Assembly (NCBI RefSeq): GCF_004570875.1 | Contig: NZ_SPQK01000017.1 | Span: 1-64,000, forward strand | Length of the DNA: 64,000 bases | Direction of reading: 5' to 3' | Source: Blastococcus sp. CT_GayMR16 | GTDB lineage: Bacteria > Actinomycetota > Actinomycetes > Mycobacteriales > Geodermatophilaceae | In this document: positions 46,196 to 54,449 of the stretch, piece after piece | How the letters are laid out: the number at the start of each line of letters is the position of its first letter | Position numbering within the stretch: the first letter of the stretch is position 1 | Notes under the pieces: model-generated | Seen by the model: the letters and a program-made list of their open reading frames with translations, nothing else | Told to the model about the DNA's origin: nothing | Database searches by the model: none | Position numbers and translations under genes: made by a program

Positions 46196-46651
46196 TCAGG
46201 TAGGGGCGACCGGGGAGGTGACCCGCTCGGTCAGCAGCCGCAGCTTCGCCTTCAGGTCGTCGAACTCGCCGGTGTCGAAGCCGATCGCGCCGATCATCTC
46301 CTCGGAGATGGTGAACGCCTTCTCCCGCAGGGCGCGGCCCTCGTCGGTGAGCGCGATGGAGACCGAGCGCTCGTCCTCGACGCGCCGGTGGCGGGTGACC
46401 AGACCGGCGGCAGTGAGACGCTTGAGCAGAGGCGAGAGCGTGCCGCTGTCGAGCGCCAGCCGTGATCCGAGCTGCCCCACGGTCTGGTGATCGGTCTCCC
46501 AGAGCAGCATCATGACCAGGTACTGCGGATAGGTCAGGCCGAGCGCGTCGAGCATGGGCCGGTAGCGCGCCGTCACCGCTCGGGAGGCGGCGTACAGAGC
46601 GAAGCACAGCTGGTCGTCGAGCGCCACGCTCGGCGACGGCAGGGCGGTCAT
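46196..46651 (-). CDS. ohrR: OhrR-like MarR family peroxide sensor
   Basis: 151 residues. The N-terminal DDQLCFALYAASRAVTARYRPMLDALGLTYPQYLVMMLLWE carries Cys16 in the LCFALY context that is the reactive cysteine of OhrR proteins. The wing is RVEDERSVSIALTDEGRAL. It should repress the peroxiredoxin gene 90 bp downstream until oxidised by organic peroxides. The ATG at 46651 is preceded by an ACTTCACGC stretch without a strong ribosome site. Confidence 0.84.
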   Translation of the reverse strand: MTALPSPSVALDDQLCFALYAASRAVTARYRPMLDALGLTYPQYLVMMLLWETDHQTVGQLGSRLALDSGTLSPLLKRLTAAGLVTRHRRVEDERSVSIALTDEGRALREKAFTISEEMIGAIGFDTGEFDDLKAKLRLLTERVTSPVAPT

Positions 46652-46735
46652 GCGTGAAGTCTAGGACGCCGGAGCCCGGCGGGTCGCGGCGTCGCCTCTC
46701 GGTGGCGTAGCGGCCCGGCGAGTGGACGTCCTGAG

Positions 46736-46756
46736 GTTGAGCGGAACAGACTCAAC
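46736..46756 (+). promoter_or_regulatory. HAIR (HspR operator) upstream of clpB
   Basis: GTTGAGC-N7-ACTCAAC matches the HAIR consensus CTTGAGT-N7-ACTCAAG at 11-12 of 14 positions and is itself a near-perfect palindrome with 7-bp spacing. It is 82-102 bp before the clpB start, tying clpB to the HspR encoded at 42365-42820. Confidence 0.76.
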
Positions 46757-46837
46757 TTGGTATCCGTTGCACCCAGCGACGACACGCGGCCGGCAGTCCC
46801 GGTCGCCCGACAGCCGAGAGGACGCGCGCCCCCGACC

Positions 46838-49432
46838 ATGGAGAGCAAGCTCACCACCCGTTCCCAGGAAGCCATCGCCGCCGCTCAGCGGCTCGCCGTC
46901 GACCGCGGCCAGGCGTCGCTGGAACCGCTGCACCTGCTGTCCGCGCTGCTCGAGCAGACCGACGGCATCGCCGGCCCGCTGCTGAAGGCGGTCGGCGCCG
47001 ACCCGGCCGACGTGCGCGCCAAGGCCGAGGCCGCGCTGCGGCGCATGCCCAGCGTGAGCGGCGCGACGGTGTCGGCCCCCTCGCCGTCCCGTGAGCTGCT
47101 GCGCGTCATCAACGCAGCCGGGGAGCAGGCCAGCGCCCTCGGCGACGAGTACGTCTCGACCGAGCACCTGCTGGTCGGGCTGGCCGGGTCCGAGGGCGAG
47201 GCCGGGAGCGTGCTGGTCGGCTCCGGCGCCACCCGCGACACCCTGCTGGCCGCCTTCCGCACCGTCCGCGGCAACCGCAAGGTCACCACGCCGGATCCCG
47301 AGGGCACCTTCCAGGCGCTGGAGAAGTACGCCGTCGACCTCACCCAGCGGGCGCGGGACGGCAAGATCGACCCGGTCATCGGTCGCGACAACGAGATCCG
47401 CCGCGTCGTCCAGGTGCTGTCCCGGCGCACCAAGAACAACCCGGTACTGATCGGTGAGCCCGGTGTCGGCAAGACGGCGATCGTCGAGGGCCTGGCCCAG
47501 CGGATGGTCGCCGGCGACGTCCCGGAGAGCCTGAAGGGAAAGCGCCTCATGGCGCTGGACCTGGCCTCCATGGTGGCCGGGGCCAAGTATCGCGGCGAGT
47601 TCGAGGAGCGACTGAAGGCCGTCCTCCAGGAGATCTCCGATTCCGAGGGGCAGGTCGTCACCTTCATCGACGAGCTGCACACGATCGTCGGCGCCGGCGC
47701 GACCGGCGACTCCGCCATGGACGCCGGCAACATGATCAAGCCGATGCTGGCCCGCGGCGAGCTGCGCATGGTCGGGGCGACGACGCTCGACGAGTTCCGC
47801 GAGCACATCGAGAAGGACCCGGCCCTGGAGCGCCGCTTCCAGCAGGTCTTCGTCGGCGAGCCCTCGGTCGAGGACACGATCGGCATCCTGCGCGGGCTCA
47901 AGGAGCGCTACGAGGTCCACCACGGCGTCCGGATCACCGACACCGCCGTCGTCGCCGCCGCGACCCTGTCCGACCGCTACGTCACGGCCCGCTTCCTGCC
48001 GGACAAGGCGATCGACCTCGTCGACGAGGCGGCCAGCCGGCTGCGCATGGAGATCGACAGCCGGCCCGTCGAGGTCGACGAGGTCGAGCGCGCCGTCCGC
48101 CGGCTCGAGATCGAGGAGATGGCGCTGACCAAGGAGGACGACGAGTCCTCCCTGCAGCGGCTGGCCGCGCTCCGTGAGGACCTCGCCAACCGGCGCCAGG
48201 AGCTGGCCGAGCTGACCTTCCGCTGGCAGCAGGACAAGACCGCCATCGAGCGGATCCAGCGGATCAAGGAGGAGCTCGAGCACGTCCGGCTCGACGCCGA
48301 GCGCGCCGAGCGGGACGGCGACCTCGCCCGGGCCGCAGAGCTGCGCTACGGCCGGCTGCCCGAGCTGGAGAAGGCCCTGACGTCCGCCGAGGAGTCGGTG
48401 CAGACGGGGGAGTCGATGCTCAAGGAGGAGGTCGGCCCCGACGACATCGCCGAGGTCGTCCAGGCCTGGACGGGCATCCCCGCCGGCCGACTGCTCGAGG
48501 GCGAGACGCAGAAGCTGCTCCGCATGGAGGACGGGCTGGGCCGCCGCGTGGTCGGCCAGCCGGACGCGGTCCGCGCCGTGTCCGACGCCGTCCGCCGGGC
48601 GCGTTCCGGGGTGTCCGACCCCGACCGTCCCACGGGATCGTTCCTGTTCCTGGGCCCGACCGGTGTCGGCAAGACCGAGTTGGCCAAGGCGCTGGCGGAG
48701 TTCCTGTTCGACGACGAGCGGGCGATGGTCCGCATCGACATGAGCGAGTACTCCGAGAAGCACTCCGTGGCCCGGCTGGTCGGGGCTCCCCCCGGCTACG
48801 TCGGCTACGAGGCGGGCGGGCAGTTGACGGAGGCGGTGCGCCGTCGTCCGTACACCGTCGTGCTGCTCGACGAGGTCGAGAAGGCGCACCCCGACGTCTT
48901 CGACGTCCTGCTGCAGGTGCTGGACGACGGCCGGCTGACCGACGGGCAGGGCCGCACGGTCGACTTCCGGAACACGATCCTGATCCTGACGTCGAACCTC
49001 GGCTCGCAGCTGATCGCCGACCAGTCGGTGCCGGAGGAGCGACGCCGCGAGGCGGTCCTCGAGGTGGTCCGGACGCACTTCAAGCCGGAGTTCCTCAACC
49101 GGCTCGACGACATCGTGGTGTTCCGCGCCCTGGGCAGCGGGGAGCTCACCGGCATCGTCGACATCCAGGTCGGCGTCCTGGCCCGTCGCCTGGCGGCGCG
49201 CCGGCTCACCCTGACGGTCACCGACGCCGCCCGGGAGTGGCTGGCGCTCAACGGGTTCGACCCCGTGTACGGCGCCCGTCCGCTGCGCCGGCTGGTGCAG
49301 TCGGCGATCGGCGACCAGCTCGCCAAGGCGCTGCTCGCCGGCGACATCCGGGACGGCGACGAGGTCGTCGTCGACGCACCGGAGGACTTCACCGGTGCGG
49401 GCGAGGGTGGATTGTCGGTCGCCCGCGGCTGA
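46838..49432 (+). CDS. clpB: Disaggregase ClpB
   Basis: 864 residues. N-terminal Clp_N repeats ([24 protein letters not shown] onward), first AAA module with GEPGVGKTA and [13 protein letters not shown], a coiled-coil middle domain (about 410-520: [25 protein letters not shown]), second AAA module with [47 protein letters not shown] and [35 protein letters not shown] in sequence, and the D2-small domain. It rescues aggregated proteins with DnaK. ATG at 46838; the coding frame is open 81 bp further up but without a ribosome site. Controlled by a HAIR site. Confidence 0.96.
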   Translation: MESKLTTRSQEAIAAAQRLAVDRGQASLEPLHLLSALLEQTDGIAGPLLKAVGADPADVRAKAEAALRRMPSVSGATVSAPSPSRELLRVINAAGEQASALGDEYVSTEHLLVGLAGSEGEAGSVLVGSGATRDTLLAAFRTVRGNRKVTTPDPEGTFQALEKYAVDLTQRARDGKIDPVIGRDNEIRRVVQVLSRRTKNNPVLIGEPGVGKTAIVEGLAQRMVAGDVPESLKGKRLMALDLASMVAGAKYRGEFEERLKAVLQEISDSEGQVVTFIDELHTIVGAGATGDSAMDAGNMIKPMLARGELRMVGATTLDEFREHIEKDPALERRFQQVFVGEPSVEDTIGILRGLKERYEVHHGVRITDTAVVAAATLSDRYVTARFLPDKAIDLVDEAASRLRMEIDSRPVEVDEVERAVRRLEIEEMALTKEDDESSLQRLAALREDLANRRQELAELTFRWQQDKTAIERIQRIKEELEHVRLDAERAERDGDLARAAELRYGRLPELEKALTSAEESVQTGESMLKEEVGPDDIAEVVQAWTGIPAGRLLEGETQKLLRMEDGLGRRVVGQPDAVRAVSDAVRRARSGVSDPDRPTGSFLFLGPTGVGKTELAKALAEFLFDDERAMVRIDMSEYSEKHSVARLVGAPPGYVGYEAGGQLTEAVRRRPYTVVLLDEVEKAHPDVFDVLLQVLDDGRLTDGQGRTVDFRNTILILTSNLGSQLIADQSVPEERRREAVLEVVRTHFKPEFLNRLDDIVVFRALGSGELTGIVDIQVGVLARRLAARRLTLTVTDAAREWLALNGFDPVYGARPLRRLVQSAIGDQLAKALLAGDIRDGDEVVVDAPEDFTGAGEGGLSVARG

Positions 49433-49602
49433 TACCCGCAGGCATCGGGTCGCCGGTGTGGTGGCCGGAGGCCCACCACCCCCTGTGGACGGCGCCAGCA
49501 GCCCGGGCGCAAACCGTCCTGCCGTGCCCGGGCGGCTGCGCGCCGCGGACGGACGTCGGGCGGAAGTCCCCGCTGTCGCCGTCGGTCACGAGGAGGCAGC
49601 CG

Positions 49603-50049
49603 ATGTCCCTGGGTTCCCGCTGGCGCCGGGTCGACGCCGAGCACTGGGTCCACCGGCTGGGCATGCTCCAGACGACGCTGCTGGTCCTCCTCGCCGGATG
49701 GACGGTGCTGTCCGGCTTCGTGGTGGGCCTCGTCGCGGCCGTGGTCCCCGCGGCGCTGGCCGCACTGGCCGGCTGGATGACCGCGGCCTGGCGGCGGGAC
49801 GAGCCCTGGTCCTGGCCGGCCTGGGTGTGCGCCAGCGGTGCCGGCGCCGTCCTGTCGGCCACGCAGCTCGTGGTCGGCGGTCCCACGTGGGCGAGCTGCA
49901 GCGGCCTGGCCCTCGCCGTGCTGACGCTCGTCCTGCTCGCCCACCCCGACAGCCGGGCACGGTGGCTCTCCCCGTCGCCGCCTGCCGTGACACGGTCGGG
50001 CGACGACACGCGTGCCGACGCTGGTGAGGGCCGCGGCCGTGGTTCATGA
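49603..50049 (+). CDS. Small membrane protein of unknown function
   Basis: 148 residues from an ATG at 49603 with AGGAGG six bases upstream. Four hydrophobic segments are visible (about 24-44, 45-58, 74-92, 98-113), then a hydrophilic tail. No family recognised. It is 170 bp after clpB and 37 bp before another small membrane protein gene; the two may be a pair. Confidence 0.62.
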   Translation: MSLGSRWRRVDAEHWVHRLGMLQTTLLVLLAGWTVLSGFVVGLVAAVVPAALAALAGWMTAAWRRDEPWSWPAWVCASGAGAVLSATQLVVGGPTWASCSGLALAVLTLVLLAHPDSRARWLSPSPPAVTRSGDDTRADAGEGRGRGS

Positions 50050-50086
50050 TCGCCGCAGTACCGGAGATCGTCGAAGGGCATCGCAG

Positions 50087-50695
50087 ATGACGTCAGGACA
50101 GGGCGAGAACCAGCCGGGGGGCCCGTACGGCCCGCCGCAGGGCTGGAACGCACCCCCGCCTCCCGGCCCGCAGTACCCGGGTTACGCGCCGGCGCCCTCG
50201 GCGCCGACCGGCTACGGGGGGCCGCAGTCGATGGAACGGCCGACCACCGTGCGAGCGGGCATCGGTGCGTTCGTCGCCAGCCTGCTCGTCGGGTTGATCT
50301 CCTCGGCGGTGACGTTCGCCGACTTCGACGCCTTCGTCGCCCGGGCGATGGCAGCCTCCTCCGACACCCCGGACGTGACGGAGGACCTCATCCGCACCTC
50401 GCTGATGATCGGCATCGTCGTCGGGCTCGTCTTCGTGGCGCTGGAGGTGCTCTTCCTCTGGTTCGCGTGGAAGGGGCACCAGTGGGCGCGGATCGTCCTC
50501 TGGGTGCTCGGCGGCCTGTCCCTGACGTTCGGCCTGATCGGACTCGCCGGCAGCAGCGGACAGACGGGCTTCACCACGTCGATGGGGGCGTTCGGGCTGC
50601 TGTTCACCGCCGCCGGGGTGCTGCTGCTCGCGATGAAGCCGTCGAACGAGTGGTACCGGTTCCGCAGCTGGCAGCGGGCGACCGGCCAGGGCTGA
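50087..50695 (+). CDS. Pro/Gly-rich N-tail membrane protein
   Basis: 202 residues. The first 50 are a Pro/Gly/Tyr/Gln-rich tail (GGPYGPPQGWNAPPPPGPQYPGY), typical of actinobacterial membrane proteins of the DUF4190-like sort. Four hydrophobic segments follow. The segment WFAWKGHQWARIVLWVLGGLSLTFGLIGL recurs in loosely related form in the convergent gene (RRQPWARWIGLAASFVLALLTL). AAGGG precedes the ATG. No function is recognised. Confidence 0.7.
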   Translation: MTSGQGENQPGGPYGPPQGWNAPPPPGPQYPGYAPAPSAPTGYGGPQSMERPTTVRAGIGAFVASLLVGLISSAVTFADFDAFVARAMAASSDTPDVTEDLIRTSLMIGIVVGLVFVALEVLFLWFAWKGHQWARIVLWVLGGLSLTFGLIGLAGSSGQTGFTTSMGAFGLLFTAAGVLLLAMKPSNEWYRFRSWQRATGQG

Positions 50696-50702
50696 GGCGG
50701 CC

Positions 50703-51203
50703 TCAGGCGCGGCTGCGCAGCCGGGGCACCCACGTCCCGGTCGTGCGGGACAGCAGGCTCGTCACGGCGGCCGCCGAGAGCACGAACAGCAGCAGGGACG
50801 AGACGGTGATGCCCCCGGCGGCGAGCATGGAGAAGAGGGTGAGGAGCGCGAGCACGAAGCTCGCGGCCAGCCCGATCCAGCGCGCCCAGGGCTGACGGCG
50901 CGGCAGGAACCACGCGGCCAGCGCGAGGATCAGGCCGATCCCCAGGTAGGGGATCAGGGCGAGCAGCACGAACCGGCGGGCCTCCGCCTCGGTGACGCCG
51001 TCGCCCTCGCTCACAATGCGGTCGACGGTGACCCCGAAGCCGTACCAGAGCAGTCCCGCGTTCACGAGGAGCAGCGCGGCGAGGACGCCCATGGTGATCG
51101 CGGCGACCCGCACGGACACGGGCATCACGGACGGCGCGTCGCCTGCAGCAGGATCGTTGCCCTTGGCGGGCTCGGACGCGGCGGGCTGGAGTGGGGTCGG
51201 CAC
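50703..51203 (-). CDS. Small membrane protein of unknown function
   Basis: 166 residues from a GTG at 51203. A 35-residue hydrophilic N terminus, then four hydrophobic segments (SVRVAAITMGVLAALLLVNAGLLW, FVLLALIPYLGIGLILALAAWFL, WARWIGLAASFVLALLTLFSML and SSLLLFVLSAAAVTSLL). Topology and the QPWARW loop resemble the convergent gene at 50087-50695. Tail-to-tail with it, 7 bp apart. An upstream in-frame start at 51263 has no ribosome site either. Confidence 0.66.
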   Translation of the reverse strand: MPTPLQPAASEPAKGNDPAAGDAPSVMPVSVRVAAITMGVLAALLLVNAGLLWYGFGVTVDRIVSEGDGVTEAEARRFVLLALIPYLGIGLILALAAWFLPRRQPWARWIGLAASFVLALLTLFSMLAAGGITVSSLLLFVLSAAAVTSLLSRTTGTWVPRLRSRA

Positions 51204-51316
51204 GCCGCAAGCCTGACAGACCGACCCGAGGCCGCCGACGGGACGCGGTCGGCCGCGCACCACGACTGCGCAGCCTGCCGGCCATCCGGATCGGGGCCGA
51301 GGGGCGAAGCTAGGGC

Positions 51317-52990
51317 GTGACCATCTCCGTGCAGGCTCCCGCTCCCGTCCCGGGTGCGGCTCCTGGGCAGGGCGGTGGCCGGGGCTCGCGGCGTGCGCTC
51401 GGGGCGCTGGCGGGCCTGCTCGCCGCCGCCGTGGCGCTCGGGGCGGCCGAACTGGTCGCGGGCGTCGTCGGCCCGGCGTCCTCGCCCGTCGTCGCGGTCG
51501 GGGACGCCGCCATCACCCTGACGCCGGAATGGCTGAAGCAGTTCGCCATCTCCACCTTCGGCGCGAACGACAAGGTCGCCCTGGTCGCCGGGACCCTGAT
51601 GGTGATCGCGCTCTACGCCCTGGCCGTCGGGCTGCTCGGCCTGCGCAGCCCCCGCCTCGGGGTGCTCGGGATCGCCCTGTTCGGGGGGATCGGCGCGGTC
51701 GCCGCCCTCACCCGGCCCGAAGGCGGACCCCTCGCCGCGCTGCCCTCGGTCGCCGGTGCCGCCGCCGGCGCCGTCGCGCTGCTCGCGCTCCTCGCCCCGC
51801 TCACGCGGCCGGCCACCTCCACGGCCGAACCTGCCCGGAACGGCCCGCCCGGCGACGAGCGGGTGATCGACCGGATGCGCGGCATGCTCGGATCGGTCGA
51901 CCGCAAGGGCACGGCGATCGACCGGCGCGGCTTCTTCCTCACCAGCGGCGTGGCCCTGGGCGCGGCCGCCGTCGCCGGGGGCGGCGCGCGGCTCCTGCAG
52001 CGTCGCTTCGCCGTCGCCCAGGCCCGGGACGACCTCGTGCTCCCGGTGCCCGCGTCCCGGGCGCCGGCGCTCCCGGCCGGAGCGGACCTGGCCGAGACGA
52101 TCGACGGCGTCACCCCGCTGTTCAGTGCGAACCGCGACTTCTACCGCGTGGACACCGCGATCGTCGTCCCGCAGGTGCGGCCCGCGGACTACCGCCTGTC
52201 GCTCACCGGGATGTTCGACTCCGCCCGCAGCTTCACCCTGGCCGACCTCTACGGCCGCGCCGACCTCATCGAGCGCGACATCACCCTGACCTGTGTCTCC
52301 AACGAGGTCGGCGGGACGCTCGCCGGCACGGCCCGCTGGATCGGCGTCCCCCTCGGGGCGTTCCTGCGCGAGAACGGGGTCGGGCCGGGCAGCACGCAGC
52401 TCGTCTGCCGGTCGGTCGACGGGATGACGATCGGTGCGCCGACCCGCTCGGCCCTCGACGTCGGGGACGCGATGCTGGCCATCGGCATGAACGGCGAGCC
52501 GCTACCCGTGGAGCACGGCTTCCCGGTGCGGATGATCATCCCCGGCCTCTACGGCTACGTCTCGGCCTGCAAGTGGCTGACCCGCATCGAGGCGACCACG
52601 TTCGAGGCCTACGACGCGTACTGGGTCGAGCGCGGCTGGGCGGCCGACGGCCCCATCAAGATCGCTGCCCGGATCGACACCCCGGCACCGTTGCGCGCCT
52701 TTCCCGCCGGGCGGCGGGCCGTCGCCGGGGTCGCGTGGGCGCAGACCCGTGGCATCTCCCGCGTCGAGGTGCAGGTGGACGACGGCGACTGGATCGACGC
52801 CGAGCTCGCACCCGAGGTCGACGCCGATCTGTGGCGCCAGTGGGTGCTGCGGCACGACTTCGCGGCTGGGCGCCATACCGTCAGCGTGCGCGCCACCAGC
52901 TCGGACGGCGAGGTCCAGACCGACACGCGGGCCGACCCGTTCCCGGCCGGTGCGAGCGGCCGGCACACCATTCAGGTGGACGCTCGCTGA
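51317..52990 (+). CDS. Membrane-bound molybdopterin oxidoreductase (sulfite oxidase/YedY-like)
   Basis: 557 residues. Four membrane segments at 27-160, then IDRRGFFLTSGVALGAAAVAGG (about 202-222), which looks like an internal twin-arginine signal and fifth helix. The sulfite-oxidase-type molybdopterin domain (about 270-460) has the molybdenum-ligand Cys326 in ITLTCVSNEVGG, and a C-terminal immunoglobulin-like Mo-co dimerisation domain follows (about 465-557). The enzyme part should therefore sit outside the membrane. Starts GTG at 51317, only a few bases after a CTAGGG, possibly leaderless. The fasciclin lipoprotein gene follows 91 bp later. Substrate unknown. Confidence 0.88.
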   Translation: MTISVQAPAPVPGAAPGQGGGRGSRRALGALAGLLAAAVALGAAELVAGVVGPASSPVVAVGDAAITLTPEWLKQFAISTFGANDKVALVAGTLMVIALYALAVGLLGLRSPRLGVLGIALFGGIGAVAALTRPEGGPLAALPSVAGAAAGAVALLALLAPLTRPATSTAEPARNGPPGDERVIDRMRGMLGSVDRKGTAIDRRGFFLTSGVALGAAAVAGGGARLLQRRFAVAQARDDLVLPVPASRAPALPAGADLAETIDGVTPLFSANRDFYRVDTAIVVPQVRPADYRLSLTGMFDSARSFTLADLYGRADLIERDITLTCVSNEVGGTLAGTARWIGVPLGAFLRENGVGPGSTQLVCRSVDGMTIGAPTRSALDVGDAMLAIGMNGEPLPVEHGFPVRMIIPGLYGYVSACKWLTRIEATTFEAYDAYWVERGWAADGPIKIAARIDTPAPLRAFPAGRRAVAGVAWAQTRGISRVEVQVDDGDWIDAELAPEVDADLWRQWVLRHDFAAGRHTVSVRATSSDGEVQTDTRADPFPAGASGRHTIQVDAR

Positions 52991-53081
52991 CCGCAGCGCC
53001 CCGCCGGGACCGCTTCCGCGGCCTGCGCCCGCCCCGTCCGCGACAATGCGGACCACGGACAGGACAAGGAGCACCAACCAC

Positions 53082-53741
53082 GTGAAGACCACACTTCCCG
53101 GCCGCGGCGTCCTCGTCGCCGCCGTCTCCACCCTCGCCGTCACGCTGAGCGCCTGCGGCTCGGACGAGCCATCCGACGGCAGCGCCTCCTCCGGCTCTGC
53201 CGCCACCGCGAGCGAGACCGCCGAGAGCACCGCGCCGGCGGCCGCCGCCGGACCGTTCGGCCCAGGCTGTGCCGCCGTCCCCGCCGACGGGCCGGGCAGC
53301 TTCGCCGGCATGGCAGCAGCCCCGGTCGCCGCCGCGGCGAGCGCCAATCCGGCGCTGTCGGCGCTGGTGCAGGCGGTCACCGCGGCCAACCTGGGCGACT
53401 CGCTCAACACGCAGCAGAACATCACGGTCCTGGCGCCGGCCAATCCCGCCTTCGAGGCCATCCCGGCCGACGCGCTGCAGGCGCTCCTGGCCGACAGCGC
53501 CCAGCTGACCGCCGTCCTGACCCACCACGTCATCCAGGGCCGCCTGACCCCCGAACAGTTGGCCGGCACGCACACCACGCTGAACAACGACGAGGTCACC
53601 ATCGAGGGGGCCGGCCAGAGCTTCACCATCCCCGGCGAGGGCACGATCGCGGGCACGGACGCGTCGGTGATCTGCGGGAACGTGCCGACGGCGAACGCCA
53701 CCGTCTACGTCATCGACCAGGTGCTCACGCCCGCCGGCTGA
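53082..53741 (+). CDS. Fasciclin-domain lipoprotein
   Basis: 219 residues from a GTG at 53082 with AAGGAG upstream. The signal ends in the lipobox LSAC (Cys23); a Ser/Ala/Glu-rich linker and FGPGCAAVPADGPGSFAGMAAAPVAAAASANPALSALVQAV lead to one fasciclin domain (ITVLAPANPAFEAIP, LTHHVIQGRLTPEQLAG, ANATVYVIDQVLTPAG). It resembles the mycobacterial MPT70/MPT83 surface proteins. Pairing with a membrane molybdoenzyme recurs in actinobacteria. Possible role in surface adhesion or oxidative protein quality control; unproven. Confidence 0.86.
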   Translation: MKTTLPGRGVLVAAVSTLAVTLSACGSDEPSDGSASSGSAATASETAESTAPAAAAGPFGPGCAAVPADGPGSFAGMAAAPVAAAASANPALSALVQAVTAANLGDSLNTQQNITVLAPANPAFEAIPADALQALLADSAQLTAVLTHHVIQGRLTPEQLAGTHTTLNNDEVTIEGAGQSFTIPGEGTIAGTDASVICGNVPTANATVYVIDQVLTPAG

Positions 53742-53778
53742 CCGCGCCCGGATCCGGGCGCTCAGTAGGGTCGGGCGC

Positions 53779-54333
53779 ATGACGGCTCCTGCGCACCTGC
53801 CCGACCGCGACCGGCTGCTCGAGCTCATCGTCTCCCTGGCCGTGGTGCACGGGAAGGTCACGCTCTCCTCGGGGCGGGAGGCCGACTGGTACATCGACAT
53901 GCGCCGGCTGACGCTGCACCACGAGGGCGCGCCGCTGGTCGGCCGCGTGATGCGTCAGCTCACCGGCGACCTGCGCTACGACGTCGTCGGGGGGCTCACC
54001 CTGGGCGCCGATCCCGTCGCGACGGCGATGCTGCACGCGGCCGCCGACGGCGAGGGCTGGCTGGACGCGTGCGTCGTCCGCAAGGCCGGCAAGGCGCACG
54101 GGCTGCAGCGCCGGATCGAGGGACCGGACGTCGAGGGCCGCACGGTGCTCGTCGTCGAGGACGTCTCCACCACCGGCAGCAGCCCCCTCACGGCGGCTGA
54201 GGCGCTGCAGGAGGCCGGCGCGGAGGTCATCGGGGTGGCGGTCATCGTGAACCGCGGCGCCCGGGAGGCGGTCGAGGCGGCCGGCTTCGAGTACCGGGCC
54301 GCCTACGAGCTGACGGACCTCGGCCTCGCCTGA
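53779..54333 (+). CDS. pyrE: Orotate phosphoribosyltransferase
   Basis: 184 residues, standard length. PRPP-binding motif VLVVEDVSTTGSSPLTAAEAL, the flexible-loop region VRKAGKAHGLQRRIEG and GKVTLSSGREADWYIDMRRLTLH at the N terminus. It makes orotidine-5'-phosphate in pyrimidine synthesis. Alone rather than in a pyr operon. A compound palindrome starts 8 bp after its stop. Confidence 0.93.
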   Translation: MTAPAHLPDRDRLLELIVSLAVVHGKVTLSSGREADWYIDMRRLTLHHEGAPLVGRVMRQLTGDLRYDVVGGLTLGADPVATAMLHAAADGEGWLDACVVRKAGKAHGLQRRIEGPDVEGRTVLVVEDVSTTGSSPLTAAEALQEAGAEVIGVAVIVNRGAREAVEAAGFEYRAAYELTDLGLA

Positions 54334-54341
54334 CCCCGGGA

Positions 54342-54425
54342 ATGATCAGGAGACCTGATCATTCGGGGTCCTGGCTCACCACCGATGCTGAGCCAGGACC
54401 CGAAACGATCAGGTGACCTGATCAT
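54342..54425. repeat. Triple palindrome downstream of pyrE
   Basis: Three hairpins in 84 bp: ATGATCAGG-AGA-CCTGATCAT (54342-54362), GGGTCCTGGCTCA with a 10-base loop and its exact complement (54366-54401), and GATCAGG-TGA-CCTGATC (54407-54423). The left and right hairpins also pair with each other, so the whole unit is close to one inverted repeat. It contains several GATC sites. It could end pyrE transcription, but the symmetry is more than a terminator needs. Confidence 0.76.
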
Positions 54426-54449
54426 CAGAGCACGTCGTACGGTTGAGCG

